The notes below the pieces were generated by a model. It searched no databases. It saw nothing but the letters and a program-made list of their open reading frames with translations, and had not been told where the DNA came from. Of a stretch of 64,000 nt of DNA, positions 26,301 through 39,929 are shown one piece after another. Both the position numbers and the translations under genes were made by a program. Source of the DNA: Tipula vernalis (Eukaryota; Arthropoda; Insecta; Diptera; Tipulidae); the NCBI GenBank assembly GCA_958295665.1, contig OY282560.1, forward strand, positions 99,859,930-99,923,929. The letters run 5' to 3'. How positions within the stretch are numbered: the stretch's first letter is position 1; every line of letters begins with the position of its first letter.

Positions 26301-29300
26301 CACCTATTGATAGAGGCATCAATCAACGAAATCGGAGCACAATTGCAGATTTTCGTTTTTTTATTATGAATTTATGGTTTATAGTTCAGGTGATTTTCCA
26401 TAAAATTGAATTTTATAAGAAATCTGTAGAAATATTCGAGCGATCTACTGATAGAGTCATCAATCAACCAAATCGGACCACAATTGCAGATTTTCGTTTT
26501 TTATTATGGATTCATGGTCAGGTGATTAGTTCAGGTGATTTTCCATAAAATTGAATTTTCTACGAAATGTGTAGAAATAGTCAAGCGATCTAAATGCCCG
26601 TTGGCATGACAATTACAGGTCTCAGCACCTATTGATAGAGGCATCAATCATCGAAATCGGAGCCCAATTGCAGATTTTCGTTTTTTTATTATGAATTTAT
26701 GGTCTATAGTTCAGGTGATTTTCCATAAAATTGAATTTTCTACGAAATGTGTAGAAATATTCAAGCGATCTAAATGCCCGTTGACATGACAATTACAGGT
26801 CTCAGCACCTTTTGATTCAGGCATCAATCATTGAAATTGGAGCACAATTGCAGATTTTCGTTTTTTTATTATGAATTTATGATGTTCAGGTGATTTTCCA
26901 TAAAATTGAATTTTCTACGAAATGTGTAGAAATATTCGAGCGATCTAAATGCCCGTTGGCATGACAATTACAGGTCTCAGCACCTATTGATAGGGGCATC
27001 AATCATCGAAATCGGAGCCCAATTGCAGATTTTCGTTTTTTTATTATGAATTTATGGTCTATAGTTCAGGTGATTTTCCATAAAATTGAATTTTTATGAA
27101 ATGTGTAGAAATATTCGAGCGATCTACTGCTAGAGTCATCAATCAACCAAATCGGAACACAATTGCAGATTTTCGTTTTTTATTATGGATTCATTGTCTA
27201 TAGTTCAGGTGATTTTCCATAAAATTGAATTTTCTACGAAATGTGTAGAAATATTTGAGCTATCTAAATGCCCGTTGGCATGACAATTACAGGTCTCAGC
27301 ACCTATTGATAGAGGCATCAATCATCGAAATCGGAGCCCAATTGCAGATTTTCGTTTTTTTATTATGGATTCATGGTCTATAGTTCAGGTGATTTTCCAT
27401 AAAATTGAATTTTCTACGAAATGTGTAGAAATATTCGAGCGATCTAAATGCCCGTTGGCATGACAATTACAGGTCTCAGCACCTATTGATAGAGGCATCA
27501 ATCATCGAAATCGGAGCATAATTGCAGATTTTCGTTTTTTTATTATGAATTTATGGTTTATAGTTCAGGTGATTTTCCATAAAATTGAATTTTATAAGAA
27601 ATCTGTAGAAATATTCGAGCGATCTACTGATAGAGTCATCAATCAACCAAATCGGAACACAATTGCAGATTTTCGTTTTTTATTATGGATTCATGGTCAG
27701 GTGATTAGTTCAGGTGATTTTCCATCAAATTGAATTTTCTACGAAATGTGTAGAAATATTCGAGCGATCTAAATGCCCGTTGGCATGACAATTACAGGTC
27801 TCAGCACCTATTGATAGAGGCATCAATCATCGAAATCGGAGCCCAATTGCAGATTTTCGTTTTTTTATTATGAATTTATGGTCTATAGTTCAGGTGATTT
27901 TCCATAAAATTGAATTTTCTACGAAATGTGTAGAAATATTCAAGCGATCTATATGCCCGTTGACATGACAATTACAGGTCTCAGCACCTATTGATTAAGG
28001 CATCAATCATCGAAATTGGAGCACAATTGCAGATTTTCGTTTTTTTATTATGAATTTATAATCTATAGTTCAGGTGATTTTCCATAAAATTGAATTTTCT
28101 ACGAAATGTGTAGAAATATTCGAGCGATCTAAATGCCCGTTGGCATGACAATTACAGGTCTCAGCACCTATTGATAGAGGCATCAATCATCGAAATCGGA
28201 GCACAATTGCAGATTTTCGTTTTTTTATTATGAATTTTAGGTCTATAGTTCAGGTGATTTTCCATAAAATTGAAATTTCTACGAAATGTGTAGAAATATT
28301 CGAGCGATCTACTGCTAGAGTCATTAATCATCGAAATCGGAGCACAATTGCAGATTTTCGTTTTTTTATTATGGATTCATTGTCTATAGTTCAGGTGATT
28401 TTCCATAAAATTGAATTTTCTACGAAATGTGTAGAAATATTCGAGCGATCTAAATGCCCGTTGGCATGACAATTACAGGTCTCAGCACCTATTGATAGAG
28501 GTATCAATCATCGAAATCGGAGCACAATTGCAGATTTTCGTTTTTTTATTATGAATTTAAGGTCTATAGTTCAGGTGATTTTCCATAAAATTGAATTTTC
28601 TACGAAATGTGTAGAAATATTCGAGCGATCTAAATGCCTGTTGGCATGACAATTACAGGTCTCACCACCTATTGATAGAGGCATCAATCATCGAAATCGG
28701 AGCCCAATTGCAGATTTTCGTTTTTTATTATGAATTTATGGTCTATAGTTCAGGTGATTTTCCATAAAATTGAATTTCTATGAAATGTGTAGAAATATTC
28801 GAGCGATCTTCTGCTAAAATCATCAATCATCGAAATCGGAGCACAATTGCAGATTTTCGTTTTTTATTATGGATTCATGGTCTATAGTTCAGGTGATTTT
28901 CCATAAAATTGAATTTTCTACGAAATGTGTAGAAATATTCAAGTGATCTAAATGCCCGTTGGCATGACAATTACAGGTTTCAGCACCTATTGATAGAGGC
29001 ATCAATCATCGAAATCTGAGCCCAATTGCAGATTTTCGTTTTTTTATTATGAATTTATGGTCTATAGTTCAGGTGATTTTCCATAAAATTGAATTTTCTA
29101 CGAAATGTGTAGAAATATTCGAGCGATCTAAATGCCCGTTGGCATGACAATTACAGATCTCAGCACCTATTGATAGAGGCATCAATCATCGAAATCGGAG
29201 CACAATTGCAGATTTTCGTTTTTTTATTATGAATTTATGGTCTATAGTTCAGGTGATTTTCCATAAAATTGAATTTTCTACGAAATGTGTAGAAATATTC

Positions 29301-32300
29301 GAGCGATCTAAATGCCCGTTGGCATGAAAATTACAGGTCTCAGCACCTATTGATAGAGGCATCAATCATCGAAATCGGAGCCCAATTGCAGATTTTCGTT
29401 TTTTTATTATGAATTTATGGTCTATAGTTCAGGTGATTTTCAATAAAATTGAATTTTCTACGAAATGTGTAGAAATATTCGAGCGATCTAAATGCCCGTT
29501 GGCATGACAATTACAGATCTCAGCACCTATTGATAGAGGCATCAATCATCGAAATCGGAGCACAATTGCAGATTTTCGTTTTTTTATTATGAATTTATGG
29601 TCTATAGTTCAGGTGATTTTCCATAAAATTGAATTTTCTACGAAATGTGTAGAAATATTCGAGCGATCTAAATGCCCGTTGGCATGAAAATTACAGGTCT
29701 CAGCACCTATTGATAGAAGCATCAATCATCGAAATCGGAGCACAATTGCAGATTTTCGTTTTTATTATGAATTTATGGTCTATAGTTCAGGTGATTTTCC
29801 ATAAAATTGAATTTCTATGAAATGTGTAGAAATATTCGAGCGATCTACTGCTAGAGTCATCAATCAACGAAATCGGAACACAATTGCAGATTTTCGTTTT
29901 TTATTATGGATTCATGGTCTACAGTTCAGGTGATTTTCCATAAAATTGAATTTTCTACGAAATGTGTAGAAATATTCGAGCGATCTAAATGCCCGTTGGC
30001 ATGACAATTACAGGTCTCAGCACCTATTGATAGAGGCATCAATCATCGAAATCGGAGCACAATTGCGGATTTTCGTTTTTTATTATGAATTTATGGTCTA
30101 TAGTTCAGGTGATTTTCCATAAAATTGAATTTTCTAAGAAAAGTGTAGAAAATATTCGAGCGATCTACTGCTAGAGTCATTAATCAACCAAATCGGAACA
30201 CAATTGCAGATTTTCGTTTTTTATTATGGATTCATGGTCTACATATAGTTCAGGTGATTTTCCATAAAATTGAATTTTCTACGAAATGTGTAGAAATATT
30301 CGAGCGATCTATATGCCCGTTGGCATGACAATTATAGGTCTCAGCACCTATTGATAGAGGCATCAATCATCGAAATCGGAGCCCAATTGCAGATTTTCGT
30401 TTTTTAATTATGAATTTATGGTCTATAGTTCAGGTGATTTTCCATAAAATTGAATTTTCTACGAAATGTGTAGAAATATTCGAGCGATCTAAATGCCCGT
30501 TGGCATGACAATTACAGGTCTCAGCACCTATTGATAGAGGCATCAATCATCGAAATCGGAGCCCAATTGCAGATTTTCGTTTTTTTATTATGGATTTATG
30601 GTCTATAGTTCAGGTGATTTTCCATAAAATTGAATTTCTATGAAATGTGTAGAAATATTCGAGCGATCTTCTGCTAAAATCATCAATCATCGAAATCGGA
30701 GCACAATTGCAGATTTTCGTTTTTTATTATGGATTCATGGTCTATAGTTCAGGTGATTTTCCATAAAATTGAATTTTCTACGAAATGTGTAGAAATATTC
30801 GAGCGATCTAAATGCCCGTTGGCATGACAATTACAGGTCTCAGCACCTATTGATAGAGGCATCAATCATCGAAATCGGAGCCCAATTGCAGATTTTCGTT
30901 TTTTTATTATGAATTTATGGTCTATAGTTCAGGTGATTTTCCATAAAATTGAATTTTCTACGAAATGTGTAGAAATATTCGAGCGATCTAAATGCCCGTT
31001 GGCATGACAATTACAGGTCTCAGCACCTATTGATAGAGGCATCAATCATCGAAATCGGAGCCCAATTCCAGATTTTCGTTTTTTTATTATGAATTTATGG
31101 TCTATAGTTAAGGTGATTTTCCATAAAATTGAATTTTCTACGAAATGTGTAGAAATATTCGAGCGATCTAAATGCCCGTTGGCATGACAATTACAGGTCT
31201 CAGCACCTATTGATAGAGGCATCAATCATCGAAATCGGAGCACAGTTGCAGATTTTCGTTTTTTATTATGGATTCATGGTCTATAGTTCAGGTGATTTTC
31301 CATAAAATTGAATTTTCTACGAAATGTGTAGAAATATTCGAGCGATCTAAATGCCCGTTGGCATGACAATTACAGGTCTCAGCACCTATTGATAGAGGCA
31401 TCAATCATCGAAATCGGAGCACAATTGCAGATTTTCGTTTTTTTATTATGAATTTATGGTCTATAGTTCAGGTGATTTTCCATAAAATTGAATTTTCTAC
31501 GAAATGTGTAGAAATATTCGAGCGATCTAAATGCCCGTTGGCATGAAAATTACAGGTCTCAGCACCTATTGATAGAGGCATCAATCATCGAAATCGGAGC
31601 CCAATTGCAGATTTTCGTTTTTTTATTATGAATTTATGGTCTATAGTTCAGGTGATTTTCCATAAAATTGAATTTTCTACGAAATGTGTAGAAATATTCA
31701 AGCGATCTAAATGCCCGTTGGCATGACAATTACAGGTCTCAGCACCTATTGATAGAGGCATCAATCATCGAAATCGGAGCACAATTGCAGATTTTCGTTT
31801 TTTATTATGAATTTATGGTCTATAGTTCAGGTGATTTTCAATAAAATTGAATTTTCTACGAAATGTGTAGAAATATTCGAGCGATCTAAATGCCCGTTGG
31901 CATGACAATTACAGGTCTCAGCACCTATTGATAGAAGCATCAATCATCGAAATCGGAGCACAATTGCAGATTTTCGTTTTTTTATTATGAATTTATGGTC
32001 TATAGTTCAGGTGATTTTCCATAAAATTGAATTTCTATGAAATGTGTAGAAATATTCGAGCGATCTACTGCTAGAGTCATCAATCAACGAAATCGGAACA
32101 CAATTGCAGATTTTCGTTTTTTATTATGGATTCATGGTCAGGTAATTAGTTCAGGTGATTTTCCATAAAATTGAATTTTCTACGAAATGTGTAGAAATAT
32201 TCGAGCGATCTAAATGCCCGTTGGCATGACAATTACAGGTCTCAGCACCTATTGATAGAGGCATCAATCATCGAAATCGGAGCACAATTGCAGATTTTCG

Positions 32301-33132
32301 TTTATTTATTATGAATTTATGGTCTATAGTTCAGGTGATTTTTCTAAGAAATGTGTAGAAACATTCGAGCGATCTACTGCTAGAGTCATCAATCAACCAA
32401 ATCGGAACACAATTGCAGATTTTCGTTTTTTATTATGGATTCATGGTCTACATATAGTTCAGGTGATTTTCCATAAAATTGAATTTTCTACGAAATGTGT
32501 AGAAATATTCGAGCGATCTATATGCCCGTTGGCATGACAATTATAGGTCTCAGCACCTATTGATAGAGGCATCAATCATCGAAATCGGAGCACAATTGCA
32601 GAGTTTCGTTTTTTATTATGGATTCATGGTCTATAGTTCAGGTGATTTTCCATAAAATTGAATTTTCTACGAAATGTGTAGAAATATTCGAGCGATCTAA
32701 ATGCCCGTTGGCATGACAATTACAGGTCTCAGCACCTATTGATAGAGGCATCAATCATCGAAATCGGAGCCCAATTGCAGATTTTCGTTTTTTTATTATG
32801 AATTTATGTGATGTTCAGGTGATTTTCCATAAAATTGAATTTTCTACGAAATGTGTAGAAATATTCGAGCGATCTAAATGCCCGTTGGCATGACAATTAC
32901 AGGTCTCAGCACCTATTGATAGAGGCATAAATCATCGAAATCGGAGCACAATTGCAGATTTTCGTTATTTATTATGAATTTATGGTCTATAGTTCAGGTG
33001 ATTTTCCATAAAATTGAATTTTCTAAGAAAAGTGTAAAAATATTCGAGCGATCTACTGCTAGAGTCATCAATCAACCAAATCGGAACACAATTGCAGATT
33101 TTCGTTTTTTATTATGGATTCATGGTCTATAG
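26301..33132 (+). repeat. Region 8: hybrid L array with scattered short monomers
   Basis: Most units are 179-180 bp with head ATAAAATTG and the 39 bp block. Short units persist near 26440, 27120, 27640, 28310, 28805, 29850, 30170, 30670, 32065, 32380 and 33055, many reading CTGCTAGAGTCAT. A 360 bp L+L period is clear at 29040-29760 (ACAGATCTCAGC at 29153 and 29513). The short unit at 33055 is the last one I find. Confidence 0.88.
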
Positions 33133-36100
33133 TTCAGGTGATTTTCCATAAAATTGAATTTTCTACGAAATGTGTAGAAATATTCGAGCGATCTAAATGC
33201 CCGTTGGCATGACAATTACAGGTCTCAGCACCTATTGATAGAGGCATAAATCATCGAAATCGGAGCCCAATTGCAGATTTTCGTTTTTTTATTCTGAATT
33301 TATGGTCTATAGGTCAGGTGGTTTTCCATAAAATTGAATTTTCTAAGAAATGTGTAGAAATATTCGAGCGATCTAAATGCCCGTTGGCATGACAATTACA
33401 GGTCTCAGCACCTATTGATAGAGGCATCAATCATCGAAATCGGAGCCCAATTGCAGATTTCCGTTTTTTTATTATGAATTTATGGTCTATAGTTCAGGTG
33501 ATTTTCCATAAAATTGAATTTTCTACAAAATGTGTAGAAATATTCGAGCGATCTAAATGCCCGTTGGCATGACAATTATAGGTCTCAGCACCTATTGATA
33601 GAGGCATAAATCATCGAAATCGGAGCCCAATTGCAGATTTTCGTTTTTTTATTCTGAATTTATGGTCTATAGGTCAGGTGGTTTTCCATAAAATTGAATT
33701 TTCTAAGAAATGTGTAGAAATATTCGAGCGATCTAAATGCCCGTCGGCATGACAATTACAGGTCTCAGCACCTATTGATAGAGGCATCAATCATCGAAAT
33801 CGGAGCCCAATTGCAGATTTTGGTTTTTTTATTATGAATTTATGGTCTATAGTTCAGGTGATTTTCCATAAAATTGAATTTTCTACAAAATGTGTAGAAA
33901 TATTCGAGCGATCTAAATGCCCGTTGGCATGACAATTACAGGTCTCAGCACCTATTGATAGAGGCATCAATCATCGAAATCGGAGCCCAATTGCAGATTT
34001 CCGTTTTTTTATTATGAATTTATGGTCTATAGTTCAGGTGATTTTCCATAAAATTGAATTTTCTACAAAATGTGTAGAAATATTCGAGCGATCTAAATGC
34101 CCGTTGGCATGACAATTACAGGTCTCAGCACCTATTGATAGAGGCATCAATCATTGAAATCGGAGCCCAATTGCAGATTTCCGTTTTTTTATTATGAATT
34201 TATGGTCTATAGTTCAGGTGATTTTCCATAAAATTGAATTTTCTACAAAATGTGTAGAAATATTCGAGCGATCTAAATGCCCGTTGGCATGACAATTACA
34301 GGTCTCAGCACCTATTGATAGAGGCATAAATCATCGAAATCGGAGCCCAATTGCAGATTTTCGTTTTTTTATTATGAATTTATGGTCTATATATAGTTCA
34401 GGTGATTTTCCATAAAATTGAATTTTCTACGAAATGTGTAGAAATATTCGAGCGATCTAAATGCCCGTTGGCATGACAATTACAGGTCTCAGCACCTATT
34501 GATAGAGGCATCAATCATCGAAATCGGAGCCCAATTGCAGATTTTCGTTTTTTATTATGAATTCATGGTCTATAGTTCAGGTGATTTTCCATAAAATTGA
34601 ATTTTCTACGAAATGTGTAGAAATATTCGAGCGATCTAAATGCCCGTTGGCATGACAATTACAGGTCTCAGCACCTATTGATAGAGGCATCAATCATCGA
34701 AATCGGAGCACAATTGCAGATTTTCGTTTTTTTATTATGAATTTATGGTCTATAGTTCAGGTGATTTTCCATAAAATTGAATTTTCTACGAAATGTGTAG
34801 AAATATTCGAGCGATCTAAATGCCCGTTGGCATGACAATTACAGGTCTCAGCACCTATTGATAGAGGCATCAATCATCGAAATCGGAGCCCAATTGCAGA
34901 TTTTCGTTTTTTTATTATGAATTTATGGTCTATAGTTCAGGTGATTTTCCATCAAATTGAATTTTCTACGAAATGTGTAGAAATATTCGAGCGATCTAAA
35001 TGCCCGTTGGCATGACAATTACAGGTCTCAGCACCTATTGATAGAGGCATCAATCATCGAAATCGGAGCCCAATTGCAGATTTTCTTTTTTTTTATTATG
35101 AATTTATGGTCTATAGTTCAGGTGATTTTCCATAAAATTGAATTTTCTACGAAATGTGTAGAAATATTCGAGCGATCTATATGCTCGTTGGCATGACAAT
35201 TACAGGTCTCAGCACCTATTGATAGAGGCATCAATCATCGAAATCGGAGCCCAATTGCAGATTTTCGTTTTTTATTATGGATTCATGGTCTATAGTTCAG
35301 GTGATTTTCCATAAAATTGAATTTTCTACGAAATGTGTAGAAATATTCGAGCGATCTAAATGCCCGTTGGCATGACAATTACAGGTCTCAGCACCTATTG
35401 ATAGAGGCATCAATCATCGAAATCGCAGCCCAATTGCAGATTTTCGTTTTTTATTATGGATTCATGGTCTATAGTTCAGGTGATTTTCCATAAAATTGAA
35501 TTTTCTACGAAATGTGTAGAAATATTCGAGCGATCTAAATGCCCGTTGGCATGACAATTACAGGTCTCAGCACCTATTGATAGAGGCATCAATCATCGAA
35601 ATCGGAGCCCAATTGCAGATTTTCGTTTTTTTATTATGAATTTATGGTCTATAGTTCAGGTGATTTTCCATAAAATTGAATTTTCTACGAAATGTGTAGA
35701 AATATTCGAGCGATCTAAATGCCCGTTGGCATGACAATTACAGGTCTCAGCACCTATTGATAGAGGCATCAATCATCGAAATCGGAGCCCAATTGCAGAT
35801 TTTCGTTTTTTATTATGAATTTATGGTCTATAGTTCAGGTGATTTTCCATAAAATTGAATTTTCTACGAAATGTGTAGAAATATTCGAGCGATCTAAATG
35901 CCCGTTGGCATCACAATTACAGGTCTCAGCACCTATTGATAGAGGCATCAATCATCGAAATCGGAGCCCAATTGCAGATTTTCGTTTTTTATTATGAATT
36001 TATGGTCTATAGTTCAGGTGATTTTCCATAAAATTGAATTTTCTACGAAATGTGTAGAAATATTCGAGCGATCTAAATGCCCGTTGGCATGACAATTACA

Positions 36101-39100
36101 GGTCTCAGCACCTATTGATAGAGGCATCAATCATCGAAATCGGAGCCCAATTGCAGATTTTCGTTTTTTATTATGAATTTATGGTCTATAGTTCAGGTGA
36201 TTTTCCATAAAATTGAATTTTCTACGAAATGTGTAGAAATATTCGAGCGATCTAAATGCCCGTTGGCATGACAATTACAGGTCTCAGCACCTATTGATAG
36301 AGGCATCAATCATCGAAATCGGAGCCCAATTGCAGATTTTCGTTTTTTATTATGGATTCATGGTCTATAGTTCAGGTGATTTTCCATAAAATTGAATTTT
36401 CTACGAAATGTGTAGAAATATTTGAGCGATCTAAATGCCCGTTGGCATGACAATTACAGGTCTCAGCACCTATTGATAGAGGCATCAATCATCGAAATCG
36501 GAGCCCAATTGCAGATTTTCGTTTTTTTATTATGAATTTATGGTCTATAGTTCAGGTGATTTTCCATAAAATTGAATTTTCTACGAAATGTGTAGAAATA
36601 TTCGAGCGATCTATATGCCCGTTGGCATGACAATTACAGGTCTCAGCACCTATTGATAGAGGCATCAATCATCGAAATCGGAGCCCAATTGCAGATTTTC
36701 GTTTTTTATTATGGATTCATGGTCTATAGTTCAGGTGATTTTCCATAAAATTGAATTTTCTACGAAATGTGTAGAAATATTCGAGCGATCTAAATGCCCG
36801 TTGGCACGACAATTACAGGTCTCAGCACCTATTGATAGAGGCATCAATCATCGAAATCGGAGCCCAATTGCAGATTTTCGTTTTTTTATTATGAATTTAT
36901 GGTCTATAGTTCAGGTGATTTTCCATAAAATTGAATTTTCTACGAAATGTGTAGAAATATTCGAGCGATCTATATGCCCGTTGGCATGACAATTACAGGT
37001 CTCAGCACCTATTGATAGAGGCATCAATCATCGAAATCGGAGCCCAATTGCAGATTTTCGTTTTTTATTATGGATTCATGGTCTATAGTTCAGGTGATTT
37101 TCCATAAAATTGAATTTTCTACGAAATGTGTAGAAATATTCGAGCGATCTAAATGCCCGTTGGCATGACAATTACAGGTCTCAGCACCTATTGATAGAGG
37201 CATCAATCATCGAAATCGGAGCCCAATTGCAGATTTCCGTTTTTTTATTATGAATTTATGGTCTATAGTTCAGGTGATTTTCCATAAAATTGAATTTTCT
37301 ACAAAATGTGTAGAAATATTCGAGCGATCTAAATGCCCGTTGGCATGACAATTACAGGTCTCAGCACCTATTGATAGAGGCATAAATCATCGAAATCGGA
37401 GCCCAATTGCAGATTTCCGTTTTTTTATTATGAATTTATGGTCTATAGTTCAGGTGATTTTCCATAAAATTGAATTTTCTACGAAATGTGTAGAAATATT
37501 CGAGCGATCTAAATGCCCGTTGGCATGAAAATTACAGGTCTCAGCACCTATTGATAGAGGCATCAATCATCGAAATCGGAGCCCAATTGCAGATTTTCGT
37601 TTTTTTATTATGAATTTATGGTCTATAGTTCAGGTGATTTTCCATAAAATTGAATTTTCTACGAAATGTGTAGAAATATTCGAGCGATCTATATGCCCGT
37701 TGGCATGACAATTACAGGTCTCAGCACCTATTGATAGAGGCATCAATCATCGAAATCGGAGCCCAATTGCAGATTTTCGTTTTTTATTATGGATTCATGG
37801 TCTATAGTTCAGGTGATTTTCCATAAAATTGAATTTTCTACGAAATGTGTAGAAATATTCGAGCGATCTAAATGCGCGTTGGCATGACAATTACAGGTCT
37901 CAGCACCTATTGATAGAGGCATCAATTAACCAGATCGGAGCACAATTGCAGATTTTCGTTTTTTATTATGGATTCATGGTCTATAGTTCAGGTGATTTTC
38001 CATAAAATTGAATTTTCTACAAAATGTGTAGAAATATTCGAGCGATCTAAATGCCCGTTGGCATGACAATTACAGGTCTCAGCACCTATTGATAGAGGCA
38101 TAAATCATCGAAATCGGAGCCCAATTGCAGATTTTCGTTTTTTTATTATGAATTTATGGTCTATAGTTCAGGTGATTTTCCATAAAATTGAATTTTCTAC
38201 GAAATGTGTAGAAATATTCGAGCGATCTAAATGCCCGTTGGCATGAAAATTACAGGTCTCAGCACCTATTGATAGAGGCATCAATCAACGAAATCGGAGC
38301 CCAATTGCAGATTTTCGTTTTTTTATTATGAATTTATGGTCTATAGTTCAGGTGATTTTCCATAAAATTGAATTTTCTACGAAATGTGTAGAAATATTCG
38401 AGCGATCTATATGCCCGTTGGCATGACAATTACAGGTCTCAGCACCTATTGATAGAGGCATCAATCATCGAAATCGGAGCACAATTGCAGATTTTCGTTT
38501 TTTATTATGGATTCATGGTCTATAGTTCAGGTGATTTTCCATAAAATTGAATTTTCTACGAAATGTGTAGAAATATTCGAGCGATCTAAATGCCCGTTGG
38601 CATGACAATTACAGGTCTCAGCACCTATTGATAGAGGCATCAATCATCGAAATCGGAGCCCAATTGCAGATTTCCGTTTTTTTATTATGAATTTATGGTC
38701 TATAGTTCAGGTGATTTTCCATAAAATTGAATTTTCTACAAAATGTGTAGAAATATTCGAGCGATCTAAATGCCCGTTGGCATGACAATTACAGGTCTCA
38801 GCACCTATTGATAGAGGCATAAATCATCGAAATCGGAGCCCAATTGCAGATTTTCGTTTTTTTATTATGAATTTATGGTCTATAGTTCAGGTGGTTTTCC
38901 ATAAAATTGAATTTTCTAAGAAATGTGTAGAAATATTCGAGCGATCTAAATGCGCGTTGGCATGACAATTACAGGTCTCAGCACCTATTGATAGAGGCAT
39001 CAATCATCGAAATCGGAGCCCAATTGCAGATTTTCGTTTTTTTATTATGAATTTATGGTCTATAGTTCAGGTGATTTTCCATAAAATTGAATTTTCTACA

Positions 39101-39605
39101 AAATGTGTAGAAATATTCGAGCGATCTAAATGCCCGTTGGCATGACAATTACAGGTCTCAGCACCTATTGATAGAGGCATCAATCATCGAAATCGGAGCC
39201 CAATTGCAGATTTCCGTTTTTTTATTATGAATTTATGGTCTATAGTTCAGGTGATTTTCCATAAAATTGAATTTTCTACAAAATGTGTAGAAATATTCGA
39301 GCGATCTAAATGCCCGTTGGCATGACAATTATAGGTCTCAGCACCTATTGATAGAGGCATAAATCATCGAAATCGGAGCCCAATTGCAGATTTCCGTTTT
39401 TTTATTATGAATTTATGGTCTATAGTTCAGGTGATTTTCCATAAAATTGAATTTTCTACGAAATGTGTAGAAATATTCGAGCGATCTAAATGCCCGTTGG
39501 CATGACAATTACAGGTCTCAGCACCTATTGATAGAGGCATAAATCATCGAAATCGGAGCCCAATTGCAGATTTCCGTTTTTTTATTATGAATTTATGGTC
39601 TATAG

Positions 39606-39762
39606 TTCAGGTGATTTTCCATAAAATTGAATTTTCTACGAAATGTGTAGAAATATTTGAGCGATCTAAATGCCCGTTGGCATGACAATTACAGGTCTCA
39701 GCACCTATTGATAGAGGCATCAATCATCGAAATCGGAGCCCAATTGCAGATTTTCGTTATAG
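39606..39762 (+). repeat. 157 bp L monomer with 23 bp deletion at the T-run (three copies)
   Basis: CGTT is followed directly by ATAGTTCAGG, removing the T-run, ATTATGAATTTATGG and adjacent bases. The same joint (CGTTAT start) occurs at 39755, 40273 and 43846. The last two lie in blocks that match at +3573 bp, so one deletion was copied by segmental duplication. Confidence 0.9.
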
Positions 39763-39929
39763 TTCAGGTGATTTTCCATAAAATTGAATTTTCTACGAAA
39801 TGTGTAGAAATATTCGAGCGATCTAAATGCCCGTTGGCATGACAATTACAGGTCTCAGCACCTATTGATAGAGGCATAAATCATCGAAATCGGAGCCCAA
39901 TTGCAGATTTTCGTTTTTTTTATTATGAA

